DNA from: Rhodopseudomonas palustris
GTDB lineage: Bacteria; Pseudomonadota; Alphaproteobacteria; Rhizobiales; Xanthobacteraceae
DNA length: 64,000 nucleotides
Direction of reading: 5' to 3'
Assembly (NCBI RefSeq): GCF_034479375.1
Contig: NZ_CP140155.1
Span: forward strand, 2,356,001-2,420,000
Shown here one piece after another: positions 1-9,817 of the stretch. Below the pieces are notes generated by a model. The model saw only the letters and a list, made by a program, of their open reading frames with translations, made no database searches and had not been told where the DNA came from. Each line of letters begins with the position of its first letter. The stretch's first letter is position 1. Made by a program: the position numbers and the translations under genes.

Positions 1-425
1 TCGGCTGGGGCGCCAAGCCCGATGACATCCCGCGCACGCCGATCGACTGGACGATCGAGCCCGACGCCTTCCGCGACACCTTGATCGAAGTCAGCCGCCG
101 CTACGGCAAGCCGGTCTACGTCACCGAGAACGGCTATGGCAGCAACATCGAAAAGCCCGACGATAAAGGCGCGGTGATCGATCCCGGCCGCATCGCCTTT
201 CTGCGCGACTACATCTCCGGCCTCGACGCGGCGATCGCAGCGGGCGCCGATGTGCGCGGCTATTTCGTCTGGTCGCTGCTCGACAATTTCGAATGGGAGT
301 CGGGCTACGGCGTTCGCTTCGGCCTGATCTTCATCGACTACGCGACGCAGCGGCGAATTCCGAAATCATCGTTCCGCTGGTACGCCGACGTCATTCGCCA
401 GGCCCGCGGCGGAACGACAACTTAA
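1..425 (+). CDS. GH1 family beta-glucosidase, C-terminal part (5' end outside window)
   Basis: Hydrolyses beta-glucosides, probably in the cytoplasm. The frame is open from base 3 and ends at a TAA. It holds the two C-terminal hallmarks of glycoside hydrolase family 1: VYVTENGYGS, with the nucleophile Glu of the (I/V)TENG motif, and YFVWSLLDNFEWESGYG, which lines the glycone pocket, followed by RFGLIFIDY. About 140 residues of a usual 440-470 are present, so the start lies upstream of the window. The next gene converges 9 bp downstream. The family is clear; the exact substrate is not. Confidence 0.93.
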   Translation, partial: GWGAKPDDIPRTPIDWTIEPDAFRDTLIEVSRRYGKPVYVTENGYGSNIEKPDDKGAVIDPGRIAFLRDYISGLDAAIAAGADVRGYFVWSLLDNFEWESGYGVRFGLIFIDYATQRRIPKSSFRWYADVIRQARGGTTT

Positions 426-434
426 GCGCCGCCG

Positions 435-1541
435 TCAGCGCGGCAACGGCTCGGCTGCTTCCACCGACGCGGGGCTATCATCCGGCATTCTGTCGATCGC
501 GGCCAGCAGCGCCGCGACGCGGTTGGCCGACGAGCGCCAGTCCGCCAGCCGCTGATAGTTGTCGACCAGCCAGTTCACCGCGCCCTGCACGGTGACGAAA
601 GCGGCCGCGCTCTGCGTCACCTCGCCGAGCGACATCGCGCCGCTGAGATACTTCGGAAAGCACAGGAAATACGCCACCACAGGCGCGAACAGGAAGTTGC
701 CGTGCGACACCAGCGTCATGTCGACCAGTTGCCAGCATAGATCGCGCCACGACCGCAGCACCGCCTGGAGGCGTCGCTCGAGCCTTTCCATCCAACCCGC
801 TTCGTCCGCCTCGGTCGCCGGCTGGCAGCCGCGCAGCACCTCGGCGGCGGCGCGAAATTCGGCCTCGTTCTGGTTGCGCTGCTCGCTGATGCTGGTCATC
901 CGGCGTCCGAACCACAGCATCAGCGCGGTCATCAGTGTCGAATAGGCGATCACGCCGAGCACCAGATAGCCGGGGATTTCCAGACGGGAGCCGAACGGAC
1001 TGACGACGATGCTGCCGCCGACGCTCCACAACACGCTGAAGAACGTCAGCGCCGTCAGCACCGAGGACAGGAAGGCGAGGATCAGGTCGACCGGCGCATC
1101 GGTGGCGACGCGGACGTCCTCCGCTAGGCGATATTCGGGATTCTCGGCGCCATGATCATGGCCGTTCATCGGCTCGTCGTGGCGCTTGAGCGACCATTTT
1201 GCCAGGATGGAACGGGTCATGGATTCGCGCCAATGGCGCTGCCCGGTCATCCGCGCCCACACCGAGGTCGCGGCCAGGCAAATGCTGGTACAGGCCAAGG
1301 CCAGAAACACGAAAGTTTGAGTCCAGAGCTCGGCCCCGTCGCGCCGCTCCAGCGCGTCGAAGAAGTGCCGATTCCACAGGTTGAGATAGAATTGCATGGT
1401 CAGTTGCGCCAGGACGACGGTGATCAGCAAGGCGATCAGGCCGGTCACCCGGGGCGTGCCGCTGAGCCAGAACCGGTGCGACAATTGCCAGAACCCGGAC
1501 AGGTTGTGGCCGTTCGAGTCGTTATGTGAGAAGAGACCCAT
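435..1541 (-). CDS. BacA/SbmA-like ABC-type transmembrane protein without ATPase domain
   Basis: A 368-residue protein with about six hydrophobic segments (near residues 30-55, 75-95, 150-175, 190-215, 275-300 and 305-330). It resembles the membrane half of SbmA/BacA and of the YddA/BclA group (ABC_membrane_2), including the loop FNLW-like stretch YLNLWNRHFFDAL and an alternating charged segment near residue 225. No Walker A or ABC signature follows, so, like SbmA/BacA, it would have to run on the proton gradient as a peptide importer; that is inference. It starts at an ATG close to 1541, back to back with the amidase gene at 1677. It may instead be a degenerate half-transporter. Confidence 0.65.
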   Translation of the reverse strand: MGLFSHNDSNGHNLSGFWQLSHRFWLSGTPRVTGLIALLITVVLAQLTMQFYLNLWNRHFFDALERRDGAELWTQTFVFLALACTSICLAATSVWARMTGQRHWRESMTRSILAKWSLKRHDEPMNGHDHGAENPEYRLAEDVRVATDAPVDLILAFLSSVLTALTFFSVLWSVGGSIVVSPFGSRLEIPGYLVLGVIAYSTLMTALMLWFGRRMTSISEQRNQNEAEFRAAAEVLRGCQPATEADEAGWMERLERRLQAVLRSWRDLCWQLVDMTLVSHGNFLFAPVVAYFLCFPKYLSGAMSLGEVTQSAAAFVTVQGAVNWLVDNYQRLADWRSSANRVAALLAAIDRMPDDSPASVEAAEPLPR

Positions 1542-1676
1542 GGCGCGATATAAGGCCCGAACCGGTGACTTGAAAAGCAGGCCGGGCTACCCAATGCGTC
1601 GTAGTCGGATGGCGCCACGCGCCCGCCCTGCCTTGCACCCGCATGGCCGGCCGATCAAGTCAGGAGAGACAACAGG

Positions 1677-3110
1677 ATGGCGGCACACCACGAGTTGATT
1701 CAGGCGACGGCCTGCAGGATCGTCGACCAGCTCCGAAGCGGCGAGGTCACGCCGCTCGATCTGCTCGACGCGCTGGAGCAGCGGATCTCCGAGGTCGACG
1801 GCGCCGTCAACGCGCTGCCGACGCTGTGCTTCGATCGCGCCCGCGCCCGTGCCGCCGAGCTGATGAAGAAGCCGCAATCCGAGCGCGGCGTGCTCGCCGG
1901 CCTGCCGGTGCCGATCAAGGACCTCACCGCGGTCGAAGGCGTGCTGACGACCCAGGGGTCGCCGATCTTCAAGGACCACGTTCCGACCCGCTCCGACCTG
2001 ATGGTCGAGCACCTCGAAGCCAGTGGCGGCGTGGTCTACGCCAAATCCAACACGCCGGAATTCGGCGCCGGCGCCAATACCTTCAACGAGGTGTTCGGGG
2101 CGACGCGCAATCCGTGGGATCTGTCGCGCTCGGCCGCCGGCTCGTCCGGCGGCGCAGCCGCTGCGCTCGCGAGCGGCACCGCGTGGCTCGCGCACGGCTC
2201 GGACATGGGCGGCTCGCTGCGCAACCCGGCGAGCTTCTGCGGCGTGGTCGGCCTGCGGCCGAGCTTCGGCCGAGTCGCACATACGCCGGCGGCGAAGATC
2301 GACCGCAATCTCGGCGTACAGGGCCCGATGGCGCGCAATGTCGAGGACGTCGCGCTGCTGCTCGACGCGATGAGCGGCGAACACGCCGCCGATCCGCTGT
2401 CGCTGCCCGCGCCGGCCTCGTCGTTCCTCGCCGCGGCGCGGTCGCGCGCCAAGCCGCTGCGCGTGGCCTTCTCGCCCGATCTCGGCATCACGCCGGTCGA
2501 TCCGGAAGTCGCCGCGATCACCCGCAAGGCGGCCGAACGCTTCGCCGAGGCCGGCGTGATCGTCGAACAGGCCCAGCCCGATCTCTCCGAGGCGCACGAG
2601 TGCTTCCACGTGCTGCGCGCCTTCGACTTCGCGATCAGCAAGGCCGAGTTGCTACGCACCAAACGCGATCTGCTGAAGCCCGAGGTAATCTGGAACATCG
2701 AGCAGGGCCTCGCACTCGGCGTCGACGATCTGGCCAAGGCCGAAGCCCAACGCGTGGCGATGGCGGCGCGCACCGTCGCGTTCTTCGAGACCTACGATCT
2801 GCTGCTGTGCCCGGCGACGATCACCGCGCCGTTCCCGGTCGAGCAGCGCTACCTCGCCGAATGCAACGGCCACAAATTCGACAACTACGTCGAATGGCTC
2901 GGCATCGTCTATGCGATCACGCTGGTGTGCTGCCCGGCGCTGTCGCTGCCCTGCGGCTTCACGTCGACCGGCCTGCCGGTCGGACTGCAGATGATCGCGC
3001 GGCCGCGCAACGAGGCCGGCTTGCTCGCCGGCGCCGCGGTGCTCGAAGACGTTCTCGGCCTGCGCGGCAGCACGCCGATCGATCCGCGGCCGGCTCCCGC
3101 GAGCCTCTGA
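1677..3110 (+). CDS. Amidase (amidase signature family)
   Basis: A cytoplasmic hydrolase of carboxylic amides with 477 residues, the usual size. The Ser-cisSer-Lys triad is visible: Lys81 in LPVPIKDL, Ser156 in AAGSSGG and Ser180 in DMGGSLRNP. The 24-residue gap between the two serines matches the family. The ATG is preceded by AGGAGAG about 8 bp upstream. It faces the BacA-like gene and lies 100 bp upstream of the ferredoxin-P450 pair on the same strand. The substrate cannot be deduced; glutamyl-tRNA amidotransferase subunit A is less likely because no gatB/gatC neighbours are present. Confidence 0.92.
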   Translation: MAAHHELIQATACRIVDQLRSGEVTPLDLLDALEQRISEVDGAVNALPTLCFDRARARAAELMKKPQSERGVLAGLPVPIKDLTAVEGVLTTQGSPIFKDHVPTRSDLMVEHLEASGGVVYAKSNTPEFGAGANTFNEVFGATRNPWDLSRSAAGSSGGAAAALASGTAWLAHGSDMGGSLRNPASFCGVVGLRPSFGRVAHTPAAKIDRNLGVQGPMARNVEDVALLLDAMSGEHAADPLSLPAPASSFLAAARSRAKPLRVAFSPDLGITPVDPEVAAITRKAAERFAEAGVIVEQAQPDLSEAHECFHVLRAFDFAISKAELLRTKRDLLKPEVIWNIEQGLALGVDDLAKAEAQRVAMAARTVAFFETYDLLLCPATITAPFPVEQRYLAECNGHKFDNYVEWLGIVYAITLVCCPALSLPCGFTSTGLPVGLQMIARPRNEAGLLAGAAVLEDVLGLRGSTPIDPRPAPASL

Positions 3111-3211
3111 GCCGTCCACAGGACACTGGCGGACGTGACGCGCTGTGCTAGTCTTCGCGCGTCACGTCACCCATAGATCCGCCGCCAAGGCGGACGACGA
3201 GGAAACGCCGC

Positions 3212-3421
3212 ATGTCCGAAATACTCACCATCCATGTCGATCAGGACAAGTGCCAGGGCCATGCGCGCTGCAAGGCGCTGGCGCCCGAATTGTTCGATCT
3301 CGACGACTACGGCAACGCTCACGAGAAAGGCGACGGCGTCGTGCCCGCCGACCTGATCGACAAGGCGTGGCTCGCCAAGTCCAACTGCCCGGAAAACGCG
3401 ATCGACATCACAGAAGACTGA
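3212..3421 (+). CDS. [3Fe-4S]-type ferredoxin of a P450 system
   Basis: A 69-residue electron carrier. Cluster ligands are Cys14, Cys20 and Cys59; the position of the second Cys of a [4Fe-4S] site is His17 (KCQGHARC), the variant seen in P450-partner ferredoxins of Rhodopseudomonas and actinobacteria. The C-terminal SNCPENAI motif is typical. The start at 3212 is preceded by GAGGAAACGCCGC. The P450 gene begins 63 bp downstream on the same strand, so it is probably its direct electron donor. A reductase gene is not adjacent; the nearest candidate is the PuR-like gene at 29111-30331. Confidence 0.93.
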   Translation: MSEILTIHVDQDKCQGHARCKALAPELFDLDDYGNAHEKGDGVVPADLIDKAWLAKSNCPENAIDITED

Positions 3422-3484
3422 CCTCGTTCATTCAAGTCGCGGCGCAGACCGTGACGCCAACGATAGCCGGAGGGAGAACGCGCA

Positions 3485-4693
3485 ATGACCGAGCGAGCGC
3501 CTGTGACCGATTGGGCCAGCGACTTCGACCACACCGACCCGCGCTGGACCGAGAACCCCTATCCGATCTGGGACGAACTACGTGCGGCGAGCCCGGTCGT
3601 TCACACCGACCGCTTCCTGGGCGTCTATATGCCGACCACCTTCGCGGCGGTGAAGGAGATCTCCTACGACACCGATCATTTCTCGTCGCGCCGCATCATC
3701 GTCCGCAACAGCCGGCCCGAGCCGGTGCAGTCGTCACCGCCGATCACGTCCGACCCGCCGGAACACAAGCCGGCCAAGCGCCTGCTGCTGCCGCCGTTCA
3801 CGCCCGACGCGGTCGCCAGGCTCGAGCCGCGGGTTCGCTCGATCTGCAACGAACTGATCGACGGCTTCATCGCGGATGGCCGCTGCGACGCCGCGAAGGC
3901 CTACAACAAGCACATCCCGGTCAAGACGATCTGCCATATGCTCGGCATTCCGGAGACCGACAGCGACCAGTTCATCCAGTGGATTCACGAAATCCTCGAA
4001 CTCGGCATCCACGACGACGCGACGCTGATGAAGGCGCTGCAGGAAATGAGCGTGTACTTCGCCGGACACATCGCGGCGCGCAAGAACAAGCCGAGCGACG
4101 ACCTGATCACCACGCTGATGAATGCGCGCGACGCCGACGGTCGGCCGCTGTCCGACATCCATGTGCTCGGTTCGCTGCGGCTGCTGCTGATCGCCGGCAT
4201 CGACACGACTTGGAGCGCGATCGGCGCAGCGCTGTGGCATCTGGCGGCGCATCCGGAGGATCGCGCGCGGCTGATCGCCGAGCCGGAACTGATGCCGACC
4301 GCGATCGAGGAATTCCTCCGCGCCTATGCGCCGGTGACGATGGCGCGCGAGGTGATGAAGGAGACCACGATCGCCGGCTGCCCGGTCAAGCCCGGCAACA
4401 TGGTGTTGCTGTCGTTCCCCGCCGCCAACCGTGATCCCGACGTCTTCCCCGAGGCCGATCGGGTCAAGATCGACCGCAAGGAAAACCCGCATGTCGCGTT
4501 CGGGCTCGGCATCCATCGCTGCGTCGGCTCCAACCTGGCGCGAATGGAGATGACGGTTGCGATCGAGCAATGGCTGAAGCGGATTCCGGAATTCACGCTC
4601 GATCCGACCGAGCCGGTGCGGTGGTCGGAGGGGACGGTGCGGGGGCCCCGGCAACTCCCGCTGCTGTTCGGTCGACCGGACCGATCGGCGTGA
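3485..4693 (+). CDS. Cytochrome P450
   Basis: A soluble bacterial P450 monooxygenase of 402 residues. The heme-thiolate Cys is about residue 346 in FGLGIHRCVGSN, the I-helix oxygen-activation motif is AGIDTTWS near residue 238, and the K-helix Glu-x-x-Arg is IEEFLRAYAPV. GGAGGGAGAA lies just before the ATG. It forms a tight pair with the ferredoxin gene upstream. The wording of the sequence recalls the CYP203 group of R. palustris, but I cannot confirm that family. The substrate is unknown; an aromatic acid would suit the organism. Confidence 0.93.
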   Translation: MTERAPVTDWASDFDHTDPRWTENPYPIWDELRAASPVVHTDRFLGVYMPTTFAAVKEISYDTDHFSSRRIIVRNSRPEPVQSSPPITSDPPEHKPAKRLLLPPFTPDAVARLEPRVRSICNELIDGFIADGRCDAAKAYNKHIPVKTICHMLGIPETDSDQFIQWIHEILELGIHDDATLMKALQEMSVYFAGHIAARKNKPSDDLITTLMNARDADGRPLSDIHVLGSLRLLLIAGIDTTWSAIGAALWHLAAHPEDRARLIAEPELMPTAIEEFLRAYAPVTMAREVMKETTIAGCPVKPGNMVLLSFPAANRDPDVFPEADRVKIDRKENPHVAFGLGIHRCVGSNLARMEMTVAIEQWLKRIPEFTLDPTEPVRWSEGTVRGPRQLPLLFGRPDRSA

Positions 4694-4750
4694 TATAGAA
4701 CACCGTGGCGTCGGCGCAAGTTGCGCCGGCGATCGAAGCGGGAGCACGCC

Positions 4751-5974
4751 ATGCCGATCGAACGCTTTGAATTCCCCGGCAGCGGCGGACATCGGCTCGC
4801 GGCGGCGCTCGAACTGCCGGGCTCGACGCCGCTCGCCTTCGCGCTGTTTGCGCATTGCTTCACCTGCGGCAAGGACAATCTCGCCGCGCGGCGGATCGCG
4901 GCCGGGCTGGCGGCGCGCGGCATCGCGGTGCTGCGGTTCGACTTCACCGGGCTCGGCGCCAGCGAGGGCGACTTCGCCAATGCGACGTTCTCCTCCAACG
5001 TCGCCGATCTGGTTCTCGCCGCCGATCATCTGCGCGAGGTTCATCGGGCGCCGTCGCTGCTGATCGGCCACAGTCTCGGCGGCGCAGCCGTGCTGGCGGC
5101 CGCGGCGCAGATCCCCGAAGCGAAGGCGATCGCGACCATCGCCGCGCCGTCGGATCCGTCGCATGTCGCCGGCCTGTTCGCCGAGCATGTCGACGCGATC
5201 CGCGAACAGGGCAGCGTCGAGGTCTCGCTCGCCGGCCGGCCGTTCACCATCAGGCGCGAATTCCTCGACGACGCCGGCGAACACAATCTGATGGCGCAGG
5301 TGACCAAGCTGCGCAAGGCGCTGCTGGTGATGCACGCGCCGACGGACGCCACCGTCAATATCGACAACGCCACGAGGATATTTCTGGCTGCGCGGCATCC
5401 CAAGAGCTTCGTCTCGCTCGACCATGCCGATCATCTCCTGAGCAACCGCCGCGATGCGAACTACGCGGCCGACGTGATCGCCGCCTGGGCGGAGCGCTAT
5501 CTCGACGCCCCGCCTCCCGCCGCCACCACGGGCGCGCCGGAAGTGCCGCGCACCGTGATCGTGCAGGAAACCGGCGAAGGCAAATTCCAGCAGCGGATCA
5601 GCGTCGGCCCGCATCAATTGCTCGCCGACGAACCGGTCGCGGTCGGCGGCGCGGATTCCGGACTCGGTCCCTACGATCTGCTGCTGTCGGCGCTCGGCGC
5701 CTGCACCTCGATGACGATGCGGCTCTATGCCGAACGCAAGAAACTGCCGCTCGATCGCGTCACCGTGACGCTGAACCATGCCAAGATCCACGCCGAGGAT
5801 TGCGCCGAGTGCCAGACCAAGGTCGGCCTGCTCGACAGGATCGAGCGCGTGATCGCGATCGACGGCGACCTCGACGCCGAGCAGCGCGCCAGGCTGATCG
5901 AGATCGCCGATAAATGCCCGGTGCACCGCACGCTGACGTCGGAAGTGAAGATCGTGACGCGGACGGCGGAGTGA
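4751..5974 (+). CDS. Alpha/beta-hydrolase and OsmC two-domain fusion protein
   Basis: A 407-residue fusion. Residues 1-250 are an alpha/beta-hydrolase with the nucleophile Ser108 in GHSLGG and a late His in the DHADHLL stretch. Residues about 260-407 are an OsmC/Ohr-type domain with LLSALGACTSMT and CAECQTK cysteines, which in that family reduce organic hydroperoxides. The start at ATG 4751 is supported by GGAG six bases upstream; an in-frame start 30 bases earlier has no such site. The fusion is known in proteobacteria, but its joint role is not established. A combined lipid-hydroperoxide or thioester function is inference. Confidence 0.85.
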   Translation: MPIERFEFPGSGGHRLAAALELPGSTPLAFALFAHCFTCGKDNLAARRIAAGLAARGIAVLRFDFTGLGASEGDFANATFSSNVADLVLAADHLREVHRAPSLLIGHSLGGAAVLAAAAQIPEAKAIATIAAPSDPSHVAGLFAEHVDAIREQGSVEVSLAGRPFTIRREFLDDAGEHNLMAQVTKLRKALLVMHAPTDATVNIDNATRIFLAARHPKSFVSLDHADHLLSNRRDANYAADVIAAWAERYLDAPPPAATTGAPEVPRTVIVQETGEGKFQQRISVGPHQLLADEPVAVGGADSGLGPYDLLLSALGACTSMTMRLYAERKKLPLDRVTVTLNHAKIHAEDCAECQTKVGLLDRIERVIAIDGDLDAEQRARLIEIADKCPVHRTLTSEVKIVTRTAE

Positions 5975-6104
5975 GCGGAGACCATGTTGCGCAGCGACGC
6001 GCTTGTGTCAGGATGCTGCGGATCCAATACGAACACTCTGGAATACTGGGTCGCCCGATCAAGTCGGGCGATGAGAGTGAGGCGCGGTCCGCCAATAACG
6101 CATT

Positions 6105-6206
6105 GTCATTGCCGGGCTCGACCCGGCAATCCATCCTCTTCGCAAGAACTGTACGACAGCGCGCTGCGCGCGCGATGGATCCGCGGGTCAAGCCCGCGGA
6201 TGACGG
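6105..6206. repeat. Paired REP palindromes (family 1)
   Basis: Two inverted arms, each itself a hairpin: GTCATTGCCGGGCTCGACC... on the left and ...GGGTCAAGCCCGCGGATGAC on the right, with about 40 bp between. The left spacer edge (ATCCATCCTCTTCGCAA) is shared with the copy at 60877-60979. The stem bases differ between arms but stay paired. Confidence 0.85.
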
Positions 6207-6245
6207 TTGGCACTCGAGCGGCTTCGTTGCCTCTCCATGGTCTCC

Positions 6246-6774
6246 GATTCAATTGTCAAACAGCCACGGCGATTTGGTCTCGCGGCGCCGGAGCGTCCGA
6301 GATTTGCACCCGTCGCTTCGCAGCGAGGGGTGGGGGCGCGCCGCGGGGCGCGAAGGTGGTGAGTTCGCGATGGCTTCTTTCGAAGTCATCGCGCGACGCC
6401 TCGTCGGCGCGCCCACCTGCGGCGCTTTCTGTCTTCGGGCCCGTGCTTCCGTTGACAGGCAAGGGTAATGAAGCCCCACGGATCCGGCGGATTACGCCGC
6501 CTTCACCTGCCCCCGTGCAGCGAACTAACAAGTCGCAGAGCCTCGTAGTAGGCCCGGACGGGTCCCCGAAGCCTCCCGGACGACACGCTTGCGAGGCGCA
6601 TCGCGCAGGACGCCGCGTCCGTTCGATTCCACCGGCACAGCGCCGGCGTCATCGAACCATCGTTCCGGACCGGTTGCCCGGCCCGTCGATCTGTCCCGCT
6701 TGTACGACGCCTCGCGAAGCGCCCCTCACGGACAGGACAGTGCGGACTATAATCATAATAGGAATGTTGTCAAG
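6246..6774 (-). repeat. Copy A of a ~530-bp structured dispersed repeat; candidate ncRNA
   Basis: Directly repeated at 61338-61863. Long stretches are nearly identical, for example the block around 6425-6590, while several hairpins vary in sequence yet keep pairing. Examples: 6367-6392, an 11-bp stem with TTTC loop; 6337-6352, CGCGCC/GGCGCG with loop GCGG; 6313-6326; 6632-6646, CCGGC/GCCGG. Read on the minus strand, the right end offers TTGACA (6768-6773), 16 bp, then TATAGT (6746-6751), a promoter-like pair also kept in copy B. Short open frames inside do not look like proteins. I call it a structured repeat, most likely transcribed leftward. Confidence 0.7.
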
Positions 6775-6881
6775 GCACGATCCGTCTCGTGTCTCGGACG
6801 CGCTGCGGCACGGAGTGCCGCTGCGCAGAGCCGGGACCCCGGTTCGCGGGCTCACAACACCTGCTGGTTATCGAGAAGAAA

Positions 6882-6936
6882 CCGGGGTCCCGCATCTGCG
6901 GAGCAGCGCTGCGCGCTGCACCGCGTGCGGGACACG
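6882..6936. repeat. Short GC palindromic repeat shared with 62116-62168
   Basis: The run from GGTCCCGCATCTGCGG to GTGCGGGACACG recurs almost base for base at 62116-62168, next to copy B of the large repeat. An inverted partner (CGGGACCCCGGTT) lies about 50 bp to the left. No coding potential is seen. Confidence 0.7.
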
Positions 6937-6970
6937 AAACTGAAGATCCCCCGCAAAGTCTCTCGCCTCC

Positions 6971-7011
6971 GTCATTCCGGGTTCGCGAGTGCGCTCGCGC
7001 CCCGGAATGAC
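6971..7011. repeat. Single REP palindrome (family 2)
   Basis: A hairpin of the form GTCATTCCGGG...CCCGGAATGAC just downstream of paaZ; the same ends recur at 11166, 16275 and 47176. It may act as a transcript end or mRNA-stabilising structure for paaZ, but no T-run follows. The remaining intergenic bases between 5975 and 7050 hold no gene I can support. Confidence 0.75.
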
Positions 7012-7050
7012 GAACGAGAAGTGAAGCGCGGCGCGCAGCGGATGGGCGGG

Positions 7051-9090
<2,040 letters not shown>

Positions 9091-9181
9091 GATCCCTCCC
9101 GATTTGTTGTTCGGCCCTCGGCGCGATCGAGCGGTTTGACGCGCAGGGCGGCCGTTGACACGATGATTGCTTGGGCTAATA

Positions 9182-9203
9182 ATTGACTGACCGATCGTTC
9201 AAT
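9182..9203. promoter_or_regulatory. Putative PaaR operator in the paaZ/paaI divergent region
   Basis: A 22-bp imperfect inverted repeat with ends ATTGAC and TTCAAT around CCGATCG. It matches, at 15 of 22 positions including both ends, the site at 15500-15521 upstream of paaA and the tetR gene. Location between divergent pathway genes supports a shared pathway repressor site; binding itself is inference. Confidence 0.6.
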
Positions 9204-9255
9204 TCAAGAGGCTTTCGAAGCCCGTGAACGGTGAGAGAAGATTGGGGAGAGAAAC

Positions 9256-9333
9256 GTGAAGGACGACCTGATCGGCGGTCGCGGGCCGCGGCGCATCGCG
9301 GCGCCGGCTGGTTGCTGCGGAGTCGCGCGGTGA
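9256..9333 (+). other. Possible 25-codon leader ORF overlapping the paaI start
   Basis: A GTG preceded by GGGGAGAGAAAC opens a 25-codon frame whose TGA overlaps the GTG start of paaI (GTGA, 9330-9333). This is the layout of translational coupling. No functional peptide is recognisable, and an alternative is simply that paaI starts further upstream at GTG 9231 in its own frame. Confidence 0.3.
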
Positions 9334-9803
9334 CCGCAGCGCCCTCTCCCGCCCCGGCCGAATTGTCCCCCGACGACCTCGCGCGCGCCTGCGCGGACGC
9401 GATGTGGGCCAACGATCATGCCAGCAAGGCGCTCGGCATGGAGATCGTCGAGATCGGCCCGGGCTTCGCGACGCTGGCGATGACGATCACCACCGAGATG
9501 GTCAACGGCCACGGCATCGCCCATGGCGGCTTCATCTTCACGCTGGCCGACTCCGCCTTCGCCTATGCGTGCAACTCGCGCAACGAGAACACCGTGGCGG
9601 CGCAAGGCCAGATCAGCTTCATCCGGCCGAGCAAGCTCGGCGCGAAGCTGACCGCGAGCGCGCGCGAAATCACCCGCGCCGGACGCTCCGGCATCTACGA
9701 CGTGCGCGTCAGTTCGGCCGGCACCGTGATCGCCGAATTCCGCGGCCATTCGCGCGCCATCGGCGGAACGCTGGTGCCGCCGCAATCCCCCGATCAACGC
9801 TGA
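9330..9803 (+). CDS. paaI: PaaI hotdog-fold thioesterase
   Basis: Hydrolyses aberrant (hydroxy)phenylacetyl-CoA thioesters and so frees CoA when the pathway stalls. From GTG 9330 the protein has 157 residues, close to typical PaaI; it begins TAAPSPAPAELSPDDLARAC. The hotdog motif NGHGIAHGGFIFTLADSAFA holds the active-site Gly/Asp region. An in-frame GTG at 9231 would add 33 arginine-rich residues that do not look native, so I prefer 9330. The stop is 14 bp before paaK, with GAGAGGA between, indicating one transcription unit. Confidence 0.9.
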   Translation: MTAAPSPAPAELSPDDLARACADAMWANDHASKALGMEIVEIGPGFATLAMTITTEMVNGHGIAHGGFIFTLADSAFAYACNSRNENTVAAQGQISFIRPSKLGAKLTASAREITRAGRSGIYDVRVSSAGTVIAEFRGHSRAIGGTLVPPQSPDQR

Positions 9804-9817
9804 GAGAGGATAGAGCG

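Noticed and set aside
3734..5926. A minus-strand open frame of about 730 codons opposite the P450 and the OsmC fusion
   Set aside because: Same reasoning: shadow composition, no recognisable domain, and it spans two well-supported genes.
6249..6855. Small ORFs within copy A of the large repeat (for example one containing LPLPVNGSTGPKTESA)
   Set aside because: They recur only because the DNA repeats; one begins in the promoter-like end, and the varied hairpins do not respect a reading frame.
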